Of a stretch of DNA of 27,742 nucleotides, positions 1-11,000 are shown piece by piece (position 1 is the first letter of the stretch; the number at the start of each line of letters is the position of its first letter). Made by a program: the position numbers and the translations under genes. The notes below the pieces were generated by a model. It ran no database searches. It saw only the letters and a program-made list of their open reading frames with translations, and was not told where the DNA came from. Origin of the DNA: Tieghemiomyces parasiticus (Eukaryota; Kickxellomycota; Dimargaritomycetes; Dimargaritales; Dimargaritaceae); the NCBI GenBank assembly GCA_027575765.1, contig JANBPT010000632.1, forward strand, positions 1 to 27,742, written 5' to 3'.

Positions 1-186
1 GCCGGACACCATACCGTCCGGTGCAAGCAACTGGGGGCTATAGCTTCTAGAGTTAGTATTTTATTAGACATACCGTTGTGTGACATGTTGTAATGGTTGG
101 CCTGGTGACCTCTTGCAAGGACAAGTCGCCAGATCTCATATAGTAAACCCCGGTCCAACGCAAACGTAGTACTTCTTAAGCGTGGT

Positions 187-215
187 CATTTATAGTAAGC
201 GCATAATTTTTGAGG
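187..215. repeat. Candidate left terminal inverted repeat of the mariner-like remnant
   Basis: The sequence starts CATTTATAGTAAG and, with gaps, resembles the reverse complement of 1458-1483, which starts CATAAATAAAG. Shared blocks are CAT, ATA-AAG, a TAA-ATT-like core and a terminal AGG. The two sites flank the transposase remnant at sensible distances. The match is imperfect and AT-rich, so chance similarity is possible. Confidence 0.3.
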
Positions 216-226
216 CATCAAAAATT
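205..226. repeat. Short perfect hairpin inside the left transposon end
   Basis: The arms AATTTTTGA (205-213) and TCAAAAATT (218-226) are perfect 9-bp inverted copies separated by GGCA. It lies just inside the candidate left terminal repeat. It could be a subterminal transposase-binding or structural element, or chance in AT-rich DNA. Confidence 0.4.
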
Positions 227-351
227 GGAATTATGAAAAATAATATTATGGATAAAACCCATAGGTGTCTTGGGCGAGAAATCGGATGGTATAAACCATT
301 CCAGGATTGGACCATTTCTCAATGCACAGCTTGCGTATTTACCTCTTCAGT

Positions 352-1435
352 ATGCCAACTTCCGAAATTCCATCTCCCCCAACCGCTTTTACCAGGCATA
401 ATGTGTGGGTGCTCATTTTTAATTATCATTCCAAGGACCACAAGGCAGGTTCCATTTTATCTGAATTGACTACCACACTGGGCTTGGCTGCCCCTAGCCG
501 TGCCGCCATCTGCAGGTGGCTGACTCGCTTTTGCAGATGATCCTTGTTCTGGCCGCCCATCAGATGATATTGGCAAACTTTATGGGATCATACTCCTGGA
601 ACAGTTGGAAGCCGACCCTCAACTAACTGCTGAACAGCTCGTCCATGCCTGCCACACTTCCCTTACTTCCATACGCAATGTCCTACGTAAGGACCTGGGG
701 TTGCACAGTGATTTCAACCCGCTGGGTCTCTCCTAAAACCTCACCAATGACCAGCATCCCAGGGGGGGGTATATTTAGTCCCCGATTTACTGGGAATGTT
801 TGACGGGGCCAGTGACTGCCTGCTAGCCTCCATCGCCATGATTGACGAGACTTGAGTATGTTGTTATGAACCTCCTGCCGGTTCTAGTCGCTAAAGGTGG
901 TGCCCTAACGGCGGCCCGGTCTCAACTGAGACCCATTGGGGCAGTGCCATACCCAAGGTGATGCTGGCAAGTGTATTAGTCTAGCTGCGGTTTGTTGCAC
1001 CTGAGCTTCAAGCCCTCGGGTCCCAAGGTCCCCGCTAACCACTACGTAGGGTAAGGGCGGTGGTAGCATGCTCGAGGCCGTGGCAAAGGCACGCGGAAGC
1101 TTGGCCCGTCAACCCCCACAACTCTACCACAATAAGATACCACCACGCCGTGCTGCAGCCACCCATGTCTACATTTCGGGTACCAGATACTACCTTCCCC
1201 CCCCCCCTTCCAGCTCCTCCCTACGGCCTATACCTAGTTCCCTACCACTCCTGGCCGTTCAGGGATGTCAAGCAGCGACTGGGTGGGTAAGACATTCACC
1301 GCACTGGAGCCGGCTATGGGCACTTGGCCGGGGTAACTGGCCAAACTCCAGCCAAATGGCTTAAGATTCTGCCAAAATTGCTGTATACAATGCCCTAGTC
1401 GAGCGGTACAAAGTATTGGCTATGCTTTTAAATAG
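352..1435 (+). pseudogene. Decayed Tc1/mariner-superfamily transposase
   Basis: Recognisable pieces occur in the right order but in different frames. An N-terminal helix-turn-helix region, ending AICRWLTRF, lies at 352-531. After a frameshift near 532 comes SGRPS, then a second DNA-binding helix set with DPQLTAEQL and SIRNVLRKDLGL, up to a stop at 734-736. A catalytic-type block IDET-VCCYEPPAG follows, with the first acidic residue at 844-846; the tryptophan expected after DET is TGA at 853-855. Then come a degenerate PPY...DVKQRLGG block (about 1210-1290) and a C-terminal block, LPKLLYTMP then SRAVQSIGYAFK, ending at TAG 1433-1435 after another frameshift. The second and third catalytic aspartates cannot be placed. 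Active family members cut and paste at TA sites as a single DDE/D protein of roughly 340 residues; this copy cannot make one. I am confident of the superfamily, less so of mariner versus Tc1. Confidence 0.8.
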
Positions 1436-3081
1436 ATATAGTTAAGGTTTGAGGAAACCTGAATTTTACAAACTTTATTTATGTCTATGCAAACCACCCT
1501 GTGGAATTATGTAGAGGGCTGCCTTGAAACCTTTCGCTACGTTAAATCACCGATCCTAATATCGACCTCAATACTGGACACGATTGGTCCCATATTGCGC
1601 CTCAGGTTTACCCCCGACCACGACTTCCGTACTGGTAGACCAAGTGCCGCTAACACCGGAGAGGGCAGGGATAAATTTACTACTAGGATGCTTGGACTCA
1701 AATTAGTATATAGGTTAGCTAGGTTAGCGGATGATTCATCAATACGACGTTCGGAACTACATCAACCACGCATTAACTCTGTAACTACATCCATGTTGAC
1801 TAGGTCCTGACACTACTGACAAGCGCGCTAAATTTAAGGCCACAAGTGATGACTTCAGGTCAATATTAGCCATTGGGCATTGTATATAAATTGGGTAATC
1901 GGTTGAACAACGTGTAAAAATGGAAAGAGATAGGAGTCTCGGTAGGATCTGGAAGGTCGGCAAAGGATAGCAGGGCCTACAATTGTTTTGGAATAAAAGA
2001 AAAAGAACAACGAGAAGCAAAAGGGTAGGGGAAAAGTACAGGCTGAGTAGAGAGGGGGGGAGGGAGTAAAGTAGGCGAAAACGAGGAGAGGGGATACAAT
2101 GGAGGCGGGGTCTTCTGTTGAACTATGTGAGATATGCCACGCGCTTAAAGCCTGCCGTATGGACCCACTAAATTAGGAGATGTGTGTGTGCTAATGAAGC
2201 ACTTATCATGACGAAAACGAACGATAAAACAGACAAAGTAACACCAGTTAGGAAGGAGGCAACCAGTCGAGGGCGGAAGCTATCCATGACGGAGGTTTGG
2301 CAACAGTGAATAGCCAGGACCCGAATACAAATCTGGAGGCAACTAGACGTGACGCACACCAGTCTCCGCTAAATCAATTTGACTTGCGAACCTCCCACAG
2401 CTCTCCCGCTATTCCGTGTACCCGCTCTAAATGGAGCAACGCCCTCGTGACGTGAATCGACCGGAAACTGTGACGACCCTGGACGAATCAGTTATGGGAT
2501 CGGGCAGGTACCAGATCGACCAACGTGGTCCCGGCCCGCCCCAACCCAGAACAATGGGAGAAACTAGAGCAGAAAAATGAGTCCCAACCCCTCACTGCCA
2601 CGGCCCCTGGCGATTCGAGACCTCGCCAGGGGTCGTGCGTAGTGTTAAGTCGATGCGCCACGGGAACGAGCAGGTAACCAGGTGGCAGTTGCTAGGAATG
2701 TTAATGGGGCGAGGGGAGGGGGCAGCGGATTTTGGATCAGGGTGTTTCAGGGGTCTGGAGCCGAACATCGGTGTCGGCCACGTCACACGCGTGCGGAACC
2801 CCCGTCAGGGGACAGGCAAGACTGAACACACGCGTCCGCTCCGTGAAACCCGCCGGAGAATTAATGAGACACGGAAGATACTTCAAGCTAGGGTCGATAG
2901 TGACTGACTGGCAGGGATGACGTCAGGGAGGGTTGGCCTTAAGAGCTAGATATCACCGGAGCGGTCGCAGGCGGGTGAGACGGCGAGAGGGAGGTAGAGC
3001 CCCGGGGACGGAGGGCAATAGGCGGGAGCTTAATGGGCTATAGGACAAGGTGGGTACACTAGCAAGATCGACAAAGGGAGA
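1436..3081. other. Intergenic, no recognised gene
   Basis: Between the transposon remnant and the 3' end of the bHLH gene I find no protein family, RNA gene or array. An open frame of 109 codons at 1481-1810 (+) has an ATG but no recognisable domain, and I do not call it. The strip 1915-2100 is purine-rich on the + strand. The part nearest 3082 must contain the 3' end of the minus-strand bHLH transcript, but I see no clear AATAAA signal. Confidence 0.5.
1458..1483. repeat. Candidate right terminal inverted repeat of the mariner-like remnant
   Basis: Read on the minus strand from 1483 this begins CATAAATAAAG and resembles 187-215 on the plus strand. It lies 22 bases after the transposase stop, where a Tc1/mariner element normally ends. 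The similarity is gapped, so support is weak. Confidence 0.3.
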
Positions 3082-4554
3082 TTATGTGGACGATCGCCGG
3101 CCTTGCTTAAGAACGGCTAGCTGGTTCCGAAGGCTTTCGACTTCTTCCCGGTAGTCGTGCTCACTCTTACGCAGGTCGTTGATAAAGTCGACAGCTTTGC
3201 TAAGAATCTCCCACTTGCTGGTTTTGAGACTTTTGTCGATAGGCAGGGCGTCACGTAGCTCATCAAAGAGGTCCTTCATCTCCCGGCGGCGCTTGCGCTC
3301 GGCCATCTTGTGCGATACACGCAGTTCGGGAGACCGAGAGTAGGGTGTCTCGCTCTTGGCAATCTCGCGATGTGCCACGTACCCATGGCCGTTGAGACCC
3401 GGTGGAAACGGAGGCGGGTAGCCGTAGGGCCTGTCTGACCGGCCGGGATACGGTGCCTGGTGATGGAAGCGGTCAGAACCGGCGCCCTTCAAACCCTCGA
3501 GGGCAATGACGGGCATGGATGCCCGGCGCGCCATGTTAAACGAGTCCGGGTACTCCGGGCCGTCGTGGCGGGGGCCGCTAGGTGAACCACTGTTAGGACC
3601 TACTGGGTATGGCCCAACGGGGTGGTTGGATGGGGGCGGCGGTGGCGGCTGGGAAAACTCGGAAGACGGCGGCCGACCATAAGGGTGACCCGAGTAGCCG
3701 GCACCGCCACGCCCGGCTGGCGGTGGAGGTGGTGGCAATCCGGAGCGGCCGTGGGGGTGCCCGGGGCCGGCACCGGGGCGAGGCATGCCAGACACCGCAG
3801 CGGCTGGGAGTGAGAAGCGACGATTTTGGGGGTCAAAGGCGCCTGGTGGTCCGGGGGGCAAAAGACGGTTGCGCGGGTAAGGGAGCGGGCCAGGACGGCC
3901 GTCGCCAGCGGGGGGCGGGGGGTAGTATTCACCACGGTGGGGTTCGTGGCGCTTGACCTCGCCATCGGGGCGCAAGGTACTGGTGGGGCTGGGCGGGTCC
4001 TTTCGCTTGTTAGGAGAGATGCCGCCATTACCGCCGTTTAGTTCCGGAATGGAGGGCAGGTCGCGGGGGCCTGGCAAACGTACGTCGTGCGGATGCAAGC
4101 TGTGGCGAGTAGAGATTGGCGGTGGCGGGGGGAGATCGCTGCGCGGGTCCATCTCTCGCGCCAGGGGCGAGCCACCATCGTGGAAGCGCGACGCCGCCGC
4201 GATGGAGTGGCGACGGTAGGGGTTAAAAGGGTCTTCCATCTTGGACGAGGGCTCAGTCAAGAGGGAACGGTCCCGGTAGGCGTCGGGAGACGGGGCTGGA
4301 TAGGCGGGGTCCGAATGGCCCGGGGACCCAGAAGACGACGGATGGGCGGCAGAGCGCTCACCAGAGGCGGGGTGGTGGTCAGGGGAGTACGCAATCTCGG
4401 CAGGGAAGCGGTAGGCTCCTAGGGAGGGCAACTGCGGCGGGGCGGGTTTGACGGGGCCGGTGTTGCTGTTGTCAGTGGACTGCGACCCGGAGTGACCGAG
4501 GGGTGGCAGGTGGTGCAGTTTGGCAAGGGGCGGAAGCTCGTTGGAGGTGCTCAT
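3082..4554 (-). CDS. bHLH-zipper transcription factor, proline-rich
   Basis: This 490-residue protein has no introns and starts at ATG 4552-4554. Residues 1-400 are proline-, glycine- and histidine-rich, with polyproline runs near 142-146, 274-279 and 303-308, and are probably disordered. The bHLH domain starts at about residue 411. Its basic region has H415, E419, R420, R422 and R423, the H5-E9-R13 pattern of class B factors that bind CACGTG E-boxes as dimers. The second helix contains KTSKWEILSKAVDFI and continues into a short leucine-rich coil to the C-terminus, suggesting bHLH-zip dimerisation. A basic NKRK at 182-185 may help nuclear import. Three RRxS sites (S117, S248, S346) sit in the disordered part and fit protein kinase A or a similar kinase. 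Its target genes cannot be read from the sequence. The domain call is firm; the exact subfamily is not recognised. Confidence 0.93.
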   Translation of the reverse strand: MSTSNELPPLAKLHHLPPLGHSGSQSTDNSNTGPVKPAPPQLPSLGAYRFPAEIAYSPDHHPASGERSAAHPSSSGSPGHSDPAYPAPSPDAYRDRSLLTEPSSKMEDPFNPYRRHSIAAASRFHDGGSPLAREMDPRSDLPPPPPISTRHSLHPHDVRLPGPRDLPSIPELNGGNGGISPNKRKDPPSPTSTLRPDGEVKRHEPHRGEYYPPPPAGDGRPGPLPYPRNRLLPPGPPGAFDPQNRRFSLPAAAVSGMPRPGAGPGHPHGRSGLPPPPPPAGRGGAGYSGHPYGRPPSSEFSQPPPPPPSNHPVGPYPVGPNSGSPSGPRHDGPEYPDSFNMARRASMPVIALEGLKGAGSDRFHHQAPYPGRSDRPYGYPPPFPPGLNGHGYVAHREIAKSETPYSRSPELRVSHKMAERKRRREMKDLFDELRDALPIDKSLKTSKWEILSKAVDFINDLRKSEHDYREEVESLRNQLAVLKQGRRSST

Positions 4555-5130
4555 AAGGACAAACTAGACTTGGCTAATAGACAGGAGGGGTGGAGGCAAA
4601 GAGGGGTGTGAGAGGGGATGGGTCAGGTGGAAAGGGTATTGTGGCAGGGGGTTCCACCGTCGCTTGGGCCCGGGCGGTGACGAGAAACCCGTAGAAAGAA
4701 TGAAGAGGCTACCGGCTGAGCGAAGAGCGCACAAGAGTGGCACGGCAGGGGGTGGGCGATGGGTGATAATGCGAAACAAAGGATGAGGAGATGGATAAGT
4801 TAATACCGGCCAAACAAAATGTGGGTTAGTGGGTGGGGGTGGCAGTTCAAATGAGCCAAAAGCGCAAAATAAGACTAGTACAAGCTGCAGACGCCACGGC
4901 CGAAGAGGAGCTGAGTGCCTTATATATTTGCAGGTCAGGGGTGTGTCAGGGGAGAGTTCAAAAAAAAGGGGTACAACAGGGCAGGGCACGTAGGGCCTCG
5001 CCGAGAATGTGGCCAGGGAAATATGGGAAATAAAGGTAGGCTCACAGATTGTGTGAATAGGTGTCGAGAAGGAAAGCTAGGCCACGTTATTGGCCGCGGC
5101 GGATGCACATCGAGTTATATAAGGGTCCAG
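4555..5130 (-). promoter_or_regulatory. bHLH gene promoter and 5' leader
   Basis: On the minus strand this region is strongly pyrimidine-rich. It contains a TATA-like AAATATATAAGG at 4918-4929, about 365 bases upstream of the start codon, which would place transcription start near 4890. A second TATA-like TTATATAAGG lies on the + strand at 5115-5124, and an inverted CCAAT (ATTGG) lies at about 5090. Just upstream of the start codon, CTCCTGTCTATTAG (AG at 4575-4574) looks like a splice acceptor, so a leader intron is possible. The 141-codon frame inside the leader (4564-4989) looks like a composition artefact. Confidence 0.5.
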
Positions 5131-8000
5131 CTCGGAGGGTGGCGCAGGTGTGGCCAAAAAAAAGGAAGGGTGAGGAGCGGGGACTTGGCCTTATCGCTCC
5201 GACCGCCCGATGACTACTGGCGCGAACTAGTTGACCATAAAAGAAAAAGAAGGAAAGGGGCGGCGGTTTGTACCACTACCGAGAGCAAAGGGGGTAACGG
5301 GCGGAAGACACTCAGCGACTTCGCCTTCTCTCGCTCCGTGTCACGAAGGGCTACGGAGAACACGCGACGAACAAAGAGGGGCTAAGGGGAGAGGAAACAT
5401 AGGGCCAGTGCAAAGACGGCCAACCAGTGTCTGCAGCGTGTGGACCAGGCCCCCACTAATAGACAATGGGTACCGGGGAAAAACTAATCAAGGGTGAAGG
5501 GTAAGGTCGGAGGATATGGCCTCTAACCGGCGGACTGGCCCTGTCCCATATGGAAATTCGCCGAGTACTCGCATACAGCTAGGATAAGGGGGCCCTCTGA
5601 GATGATAAAAAAGGCTGGGAGCAGAAAACATGGTCAGTTCAACTTACCTAGTGGACGATGACGGGCGAGCCGGCGCAGCACGGGGAAGTGAGGGGTGGAG
5701 GTCAGGGGAGGCGGCGAGTGGATAGCGAACCTGACGGGTTGCGCGGGCTGGCAAGGAAAGGGGGGGACAAGGTATGAGGGGCGGTAGGCAATATTGTTAG
5801 AACGGTGAGAGAGAAACCGGCGTGACGGCGTCAAGGTACAGTCGTCCAGCAATAGCATAAAAAAGGCGGGATTGAGGGGCTGTGCAGATCAGTAACGTGT
5901 AGCGTTAGGGTGTAAAAGGTGACAACCATCACTAGGGGTTGGAATGCATGGCGATTTCAGCGCATGGCGAAAGGCAAGAAAAATTGACCAGAGCACGGTC
6001 TAGATAGAGGGTGGGAACGGACGGCAAGGCGGCGGGGAGGACGGGGAAAGCACGGGCGCCGTGGCTAACGCGTGGAAGAGTCGGGGGGAGGTGTGCGTGC
6101 GTGAACACGAGGGAAACTGACCAGAACCATGCCGTGGGGTGAGAGGGAGGAGGCATGTGGTACAGTGGAGATGGGTCACCCTCGGCATCCACGACACAAC
6201 ATAGGAACTCCCCAACGAAACAGGGCCCGTCCTGAGGAGCCGCCCACGAGGAGGTGGTGAGTCCTAGCCGGTGAAGCCAATTTGCGCCCAGGGGCACTTG
6301 GAACGAAAGGGCTGCGATAGACACCTCCTAAACCTAACAACGACGTGGCCGACGTGATGTGTCGGTAGCCACTAATAAAGAGTTAGGCATATGGCAGGAG
6401 GGTGCTACCACAAGTGGACGGGCCGCGGCGATAAAGAAAAGCACGAGGTTCTCGGTGGAAGTAGTATGATTTCGTTGGGAATCCCCTGGAATACACTGCA
6501 TGAGGGAGGGAGAACCGACCCTTCACCATGAAAGGCCAATCGGCTAATTCGCCACAAGGGGTCATATTCATACAGTATGCCATAGCAAGCATAGGAGGCC
6601 TACCGAGTCGGGGGAAATAGGCTATCGAGGAATAGAGCAATAAATAGGCAGGAGGCCAGGTCGCTGCAAGGCAGCACCAGAAAATAAAAACAGAGTATGG
6701 ACACAGCACGTCGGATTACTTACATCTAGAGGGAGGGTGCGAGCACAGGGAAACGCGGTAGTGGGGCTAAAGTAAGTAGGATTTGGAGTCGGGGAACGGA
6801 GGCTACTTGCTGCAGTAATGAAAAGAAAGCCACGGAAACAAAGCAGGATTTGCAACCCAGGCAAGGTCCAAGTGAGAGAGAGTAAGAAAGAACAATGTTG
6901 AATCCTCCTAATGTCACGGATCGTAATCAACGGCGGGTATAAAGAAGGGGTTGGAAGATACACGCCACGCGAGCTGGGCAGACACGGAAGCAAGAAGGGT
7001 GGCGAGGTACCCAAGCTGAAGTGGAGTAGAGTATAAAAGGGTTAAGAAATATGAAGAGCAGAGGGGGTAGGAAAGAAGGATAGGGAGATGCGTGAAAGTT
7101 AACAACGAGGGGGGTTATATCGAACCAGTCAGGACGCAGGCCTCCCGGATAGGCTAGAAGATAATGTGTGTGAGCGGCGAAGGGGAGAAGGTTACTGAGG
7201 TGGTGGGAGGATGGGACGTTACAAGGAGGCGAAGCGGGGGGGGATGGTCAACGATATTGGGCACTTCGGGCGCAGACCGCGTGGGGAAGGCAGTTGGAAG
7301 GCTGCGTGCAACAACGTGCCAGTCGCCTCGGTTACCACTCGGGTTGGATAGGCAGTGTCTATTTGGGAGGCGGTGGGACCGATACGTAAAAGTTTTGGCT
7401 TATCAACTACGGCATATGAGCGAGGAGAAGATCAGAGGCGGAGAAGGTTGAGCTGGGGGGGGGAGGTGTTTCGAAGCTGGGCGTTTGGTGTCTGATTGAT
7501 GGGTGGGAGCCCAAAAAAAATATGGTGCAAGAGAAGGTTGAGGTGGAGAGGTTATAGAGGTGAGGGAGGAGGAGGAGTGGGCCCGTCTATCCGTTGGCGC
7601 GTGATCTGCGGGCGGGGGTCGGCGGGGTTATATACGACGGGATCAGGTGGATAGGAGATGGAGGGGTATGAAGCCCACGGCAGGTATTAGAGGGAGGGTG
7701 GATGAATGCAGCGGATGACCTGGGAGTAATTGGAAGACAGGTATATGCAGTGCGAGGGCGGGAGGGTGCGAGAGGCCCTGGGGGAGGGACGTTGTGTGGA
7801 CGGGTCGGATCGCCCTTGTGCAACCGCAGAGTGGGAGCGAGCTGCGCAACGAGGGCAAGACGGGGGAGGTGGCGGAGGTGGCAAATCCCCTCACTCACCC
7901 ACCCTGTCCCTTTCGACCACCGTCGCTTGCATGAGACTCACTGCTCCTCAGATTCTAGTTGTACCACCGCTATTTCTTCAGGCCCTCACTCGGTCAATCC
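5131..8000. other. Purine-rich (+) / pyrimidine-rich (-) gene-poor stretch
   Basis: No protein family is recognisable on either strand. The + strand is rich in GGGAGG- and GAAGG-type words, so the minus strand gives many proline-, serine- and leucine-rich open frames of no known type. Possible splice signals on the minus strand are a donor GTAAGTTG (GT at 5647-5646) and a complete small intron candidate (6664-6723). A TATAAAAG lies on the + strand at 7032-7039, 125 bases upstream of a 95-codon ATG frame (7164-7451) that is only G/R/E-rich. The stretch could be a long spliced leader of the bHLH transcript, a noncoding RNA, or plain intergenic DNA. Confidence 0.4.
6664..6723 (-). other. Candidate short intron in an unassigned minus-strand transcript
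   Basis: Read on the minus strand, the 60-base segment begins GTAAGTAATC and ends in a pyrimidine-rich TGCCTTGCAG. Length and both ends match the confident introns of the WD40 gene nearby. No frame across the junction begins with ATG and gives a convincing protein, so the host transcript would be noncoding or a leader. A chance donor and acceptor pair remains possible. Confidence 0.35.
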
Positions 8001-11000
8001 AGTTGGCTCAATGGAATCAGGGCTACTGAACTGGGGGCCCAGCGCATCCCCTCGCTGGACTAGACTGGCGCGATCGACTCACTAAAGGCCGGTCCTGGCA
8101 TAAAACAACAGCGAGGCCATTATCTATTCAGGGGTGAGGGTCGACCTGGCCGAGGCGAATCCGGTACGCCCGGCCTTTATTACGATGACTCAGCCTACAC
8201 CGCCCAGTAGCCTTCGTGACGCCCTTCCGAAAACTCTATCGCGCCTTGAGCTAAGCTGTCGGGTTTAGCCCGCTCGGCCCTACGACACCGCAGTGGAGTC
8301 ACCACTACAGCATGACCCCCTTCCTTCGCGAATGAAACAAACATAGCTTGTGGACGCTGTCTACCGGATAGGGTGGCGGGGCTGCCGGATGGGCGTGTAC
8401 ATGGACTATAGCCCCCTCCCCCGTCCGCTCCTTGCGCTTCTCACTGGTGCGGGGCATGGCTAAGGTGTGGCGACGTGACGGGCAAGGAGAGGAGGAGTGC
8501 AACGTTTGCGCATGCTGAACGCGGCTGAGGCTCATAGTCCCCTTAATGTTGGATCTTACCATCATAGGGACACGTTTGTTTTTTGGGGTCGGCAGCTGGG
8601 TTGCGTTAGCTGGCAATGGAGGTTCGGCTTCTGCCACTGATTCGACATGCATCGTCGCCTTGGTAGCAGAGGCAAGGTGAGGGGTGTATGTAAAGGTTTA
8701 CGGAGGGGGCGATGGTCCGTGTCAACCCCGAAACAAAGACACTCGTGCCGGGGAGACTAGTGACTGAGACCATGGGAAAGTGGGGAAGGGGCAGGTCACA
8801 CCAAAACCGATGACTGCTCTAAACATCAACACCCACATCAGGACCTCCAGTGTCTACCCTATTTCGCCTCAGCCCCTCCATTCCTTCGCGTGCCATGGCG
8901 TCGTCGTTTATCAGCCATAGGGACAGCACAGGGGCCCAAATGGGAGGAGGTAGATTACTGTCCCTAATGCCCGGGCTAGATGTGGCAAGTACTACGGAAC
9001 CCCCCCTCCTCTACCACTCCTACAAATCATCGCTATTTTTGCCAAAGATATCCTTGACATGCCCCTCCTAATCCCGGGCTTGAACCAAAACAAGGGATGT
9101 TGACGAACAGCGGATCTGCCTCCCATACTGCGCAGCTCAAGGCTGCCAACCAAGCCAGACCTATTGCAGTCGTCGAGGATGGGAATGGGGGGTCCTAGGG
9201 TAATGGATTGTCACGCGGCCCGTTCGACCCCTTCGGACCACTCATACCCGTATCCGTCCCGGTACATTTCTTCTTCAGTGGGTTATTGTCAATGTAGATG
9301 CGATTAGAGCCTACCACGTTATTCCACCGCGGGGTCCCAGGATTGCTACTGAACCGGCGACGTTGCGGATGGGGACTGCGGGTACTTACCTATGAAATTG
9401 CGGCGGGGGGGGTGCGTACCGGATCCACACACACACACGCGCGCGCGCGTAATATCGCGCGGGGGGCATTATTAAATTCTGAGCTGAACACTGTCCCTCA
9501 CAGGAGCTGCAGAACAAGGTGATGCGTATCAACGCGAATCAGCGTTGGGAGCAAGTAACAGCACTATGATAAGCAGATCAGGGCTAACCCCGCTCCCTGT
9601 GCTCACTACACTAAAAAGGGTTGCAACACCCCGGCCCGACCGCACACGCCACCGCCACCCCACACGTACCAGCTTGCAGCACCAGACGACACCAAATATT
9701 CCAGTTAAAACCCCACATATCTATATCGTCAGGCGTTAGCGAGGGCCGCAGTCGAGCGTACAGGTTACACCCACATACACGGCCGGATAACCCCTGACCC
9801 TCCCACTTTTTGCCCTGTTCCAAGGCGCAGCGGGCTCTGGGGTGAGAAAGTCGATTGGCCAAACTCGCGTGGTACCGGCGCCTCTTCCCCCCTCCTCTCA
9901 GCCACCCGCGGCCAGACCTTCCACACAGAAATTCTGGGCAGCAGCGGTGGTGGTGAGCTTGATAGGCGCGGTTGGTGTCCAAGCCCTGAGCCCAGTCCTT
10001 CTCCCCTTCCAACCATTGTTTCTAACGCACCACATCTAGGGTCGCACTATATAATAAAAGGCAAAATAAGAAACGAAGGTGACACAGGCCCGCCATCCTG
10101 CCTACCGGTCCCATCCAAGGAGCCGACGGCAGCGGATTGAAGCCAGGCGGGGTCGTACAGACACAAGCCCCCCCCTTCCCTCTCGTTCTCTCATCTCACC
10201 CCCCGCGTTGCACCAGTTCCTCCCGCCTAGTGTCGGATCGAACCGGACCATGTTTATTCGCTGATGGCCTCTTGCTTTGTACTCACCACACCTTCTCCGC
10301 TCCGCTTTGCTTCCTTACACAGGGATGGCATTTCTGCTATTGGAAGGAGCACGAGGTCTCCTCACCGACACGACGGGTGAAAAGGCGGACAGGGCGGCGG
10401 TGGCGGCGGCGCCTGGATCGGGGGTCTTGCTCATATCGATCCCGGCTGCAATCCCAGCTATGGCACACAATCTCTTCTCTTCCTCTTGTTGGATCAGCCA
10501 GGAGGCATCCCTTGTACCCCCATAAAGCCCCGCCTCGTTTCATCACACTACACTCTGAACGATATCCATTTTATTTTAATTTTTGGTTTTTGTAAGCCTG
10601 GTAAGTGACTGTGGGTCCCTAAGGGTATTACCTTGGACTTGTTCAAAGGGGAGGAGGCAGTGACAGCCGCAGCAGCTGATGTATCGGAGGCGACAAAAAA
10701 ATAAAAAAGGGAATGTGCTAGAGGAGAGGAGGCGCAGATATCCGCCTTCGACATGCACTTTCAGGGCTGGTCCCAATGCAGGTGCATATCCCTCTTTAGT
10801 ACCATCTCTGCCTCCCTGCAGCATTCCGAGGTCTACATTTCCCACACGGCACCCCGGTTGGGTGCAAACAATCTAGAATGTTAATGAAGAGCCCGTTGCC
10901 ATGTGGAAAAAAAAAGACAGCTCACGAGGAAAGGCCTCAAGCAACTTGGAAATGATTTCGATCCCTTTTAGTAGATGTGGACGTGGATGAATAGAGACGT

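Larger units (their letters stand above)
1..351. other. Left flank of decayed transposon
   Basis: I see no gene here. The stretch is AT-rich towards its right end and lies directly upstream of the transposase remnant. It contains a small inverted repeat at 2-21 (CCGGAC / GTCCGG arms), a perfect 9-bp hairpin at 205-226, and the candidate left terminal repeat at 187-215. The short open frame over 182-469 has a GTG start and no recognisable product. Confidence 0.5.

Noticed and set aside
3600..4422. Several open frames on both strands inside the bHLH gene
   Set aside because: They are shadows of the proline-rich coding sequence in other frames.
4564..4989. 141-codon frame just upstream of the bHLH start
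   Set aside because: It starts inside the leader upstream of the TATA box, has leader-like pyrimidine composition and no domain.
10190..10260. B-box-like GGTTCGATCCG on the minus strand
   Set aside because: No A box lies at the required distance and the T-arm does not pair.
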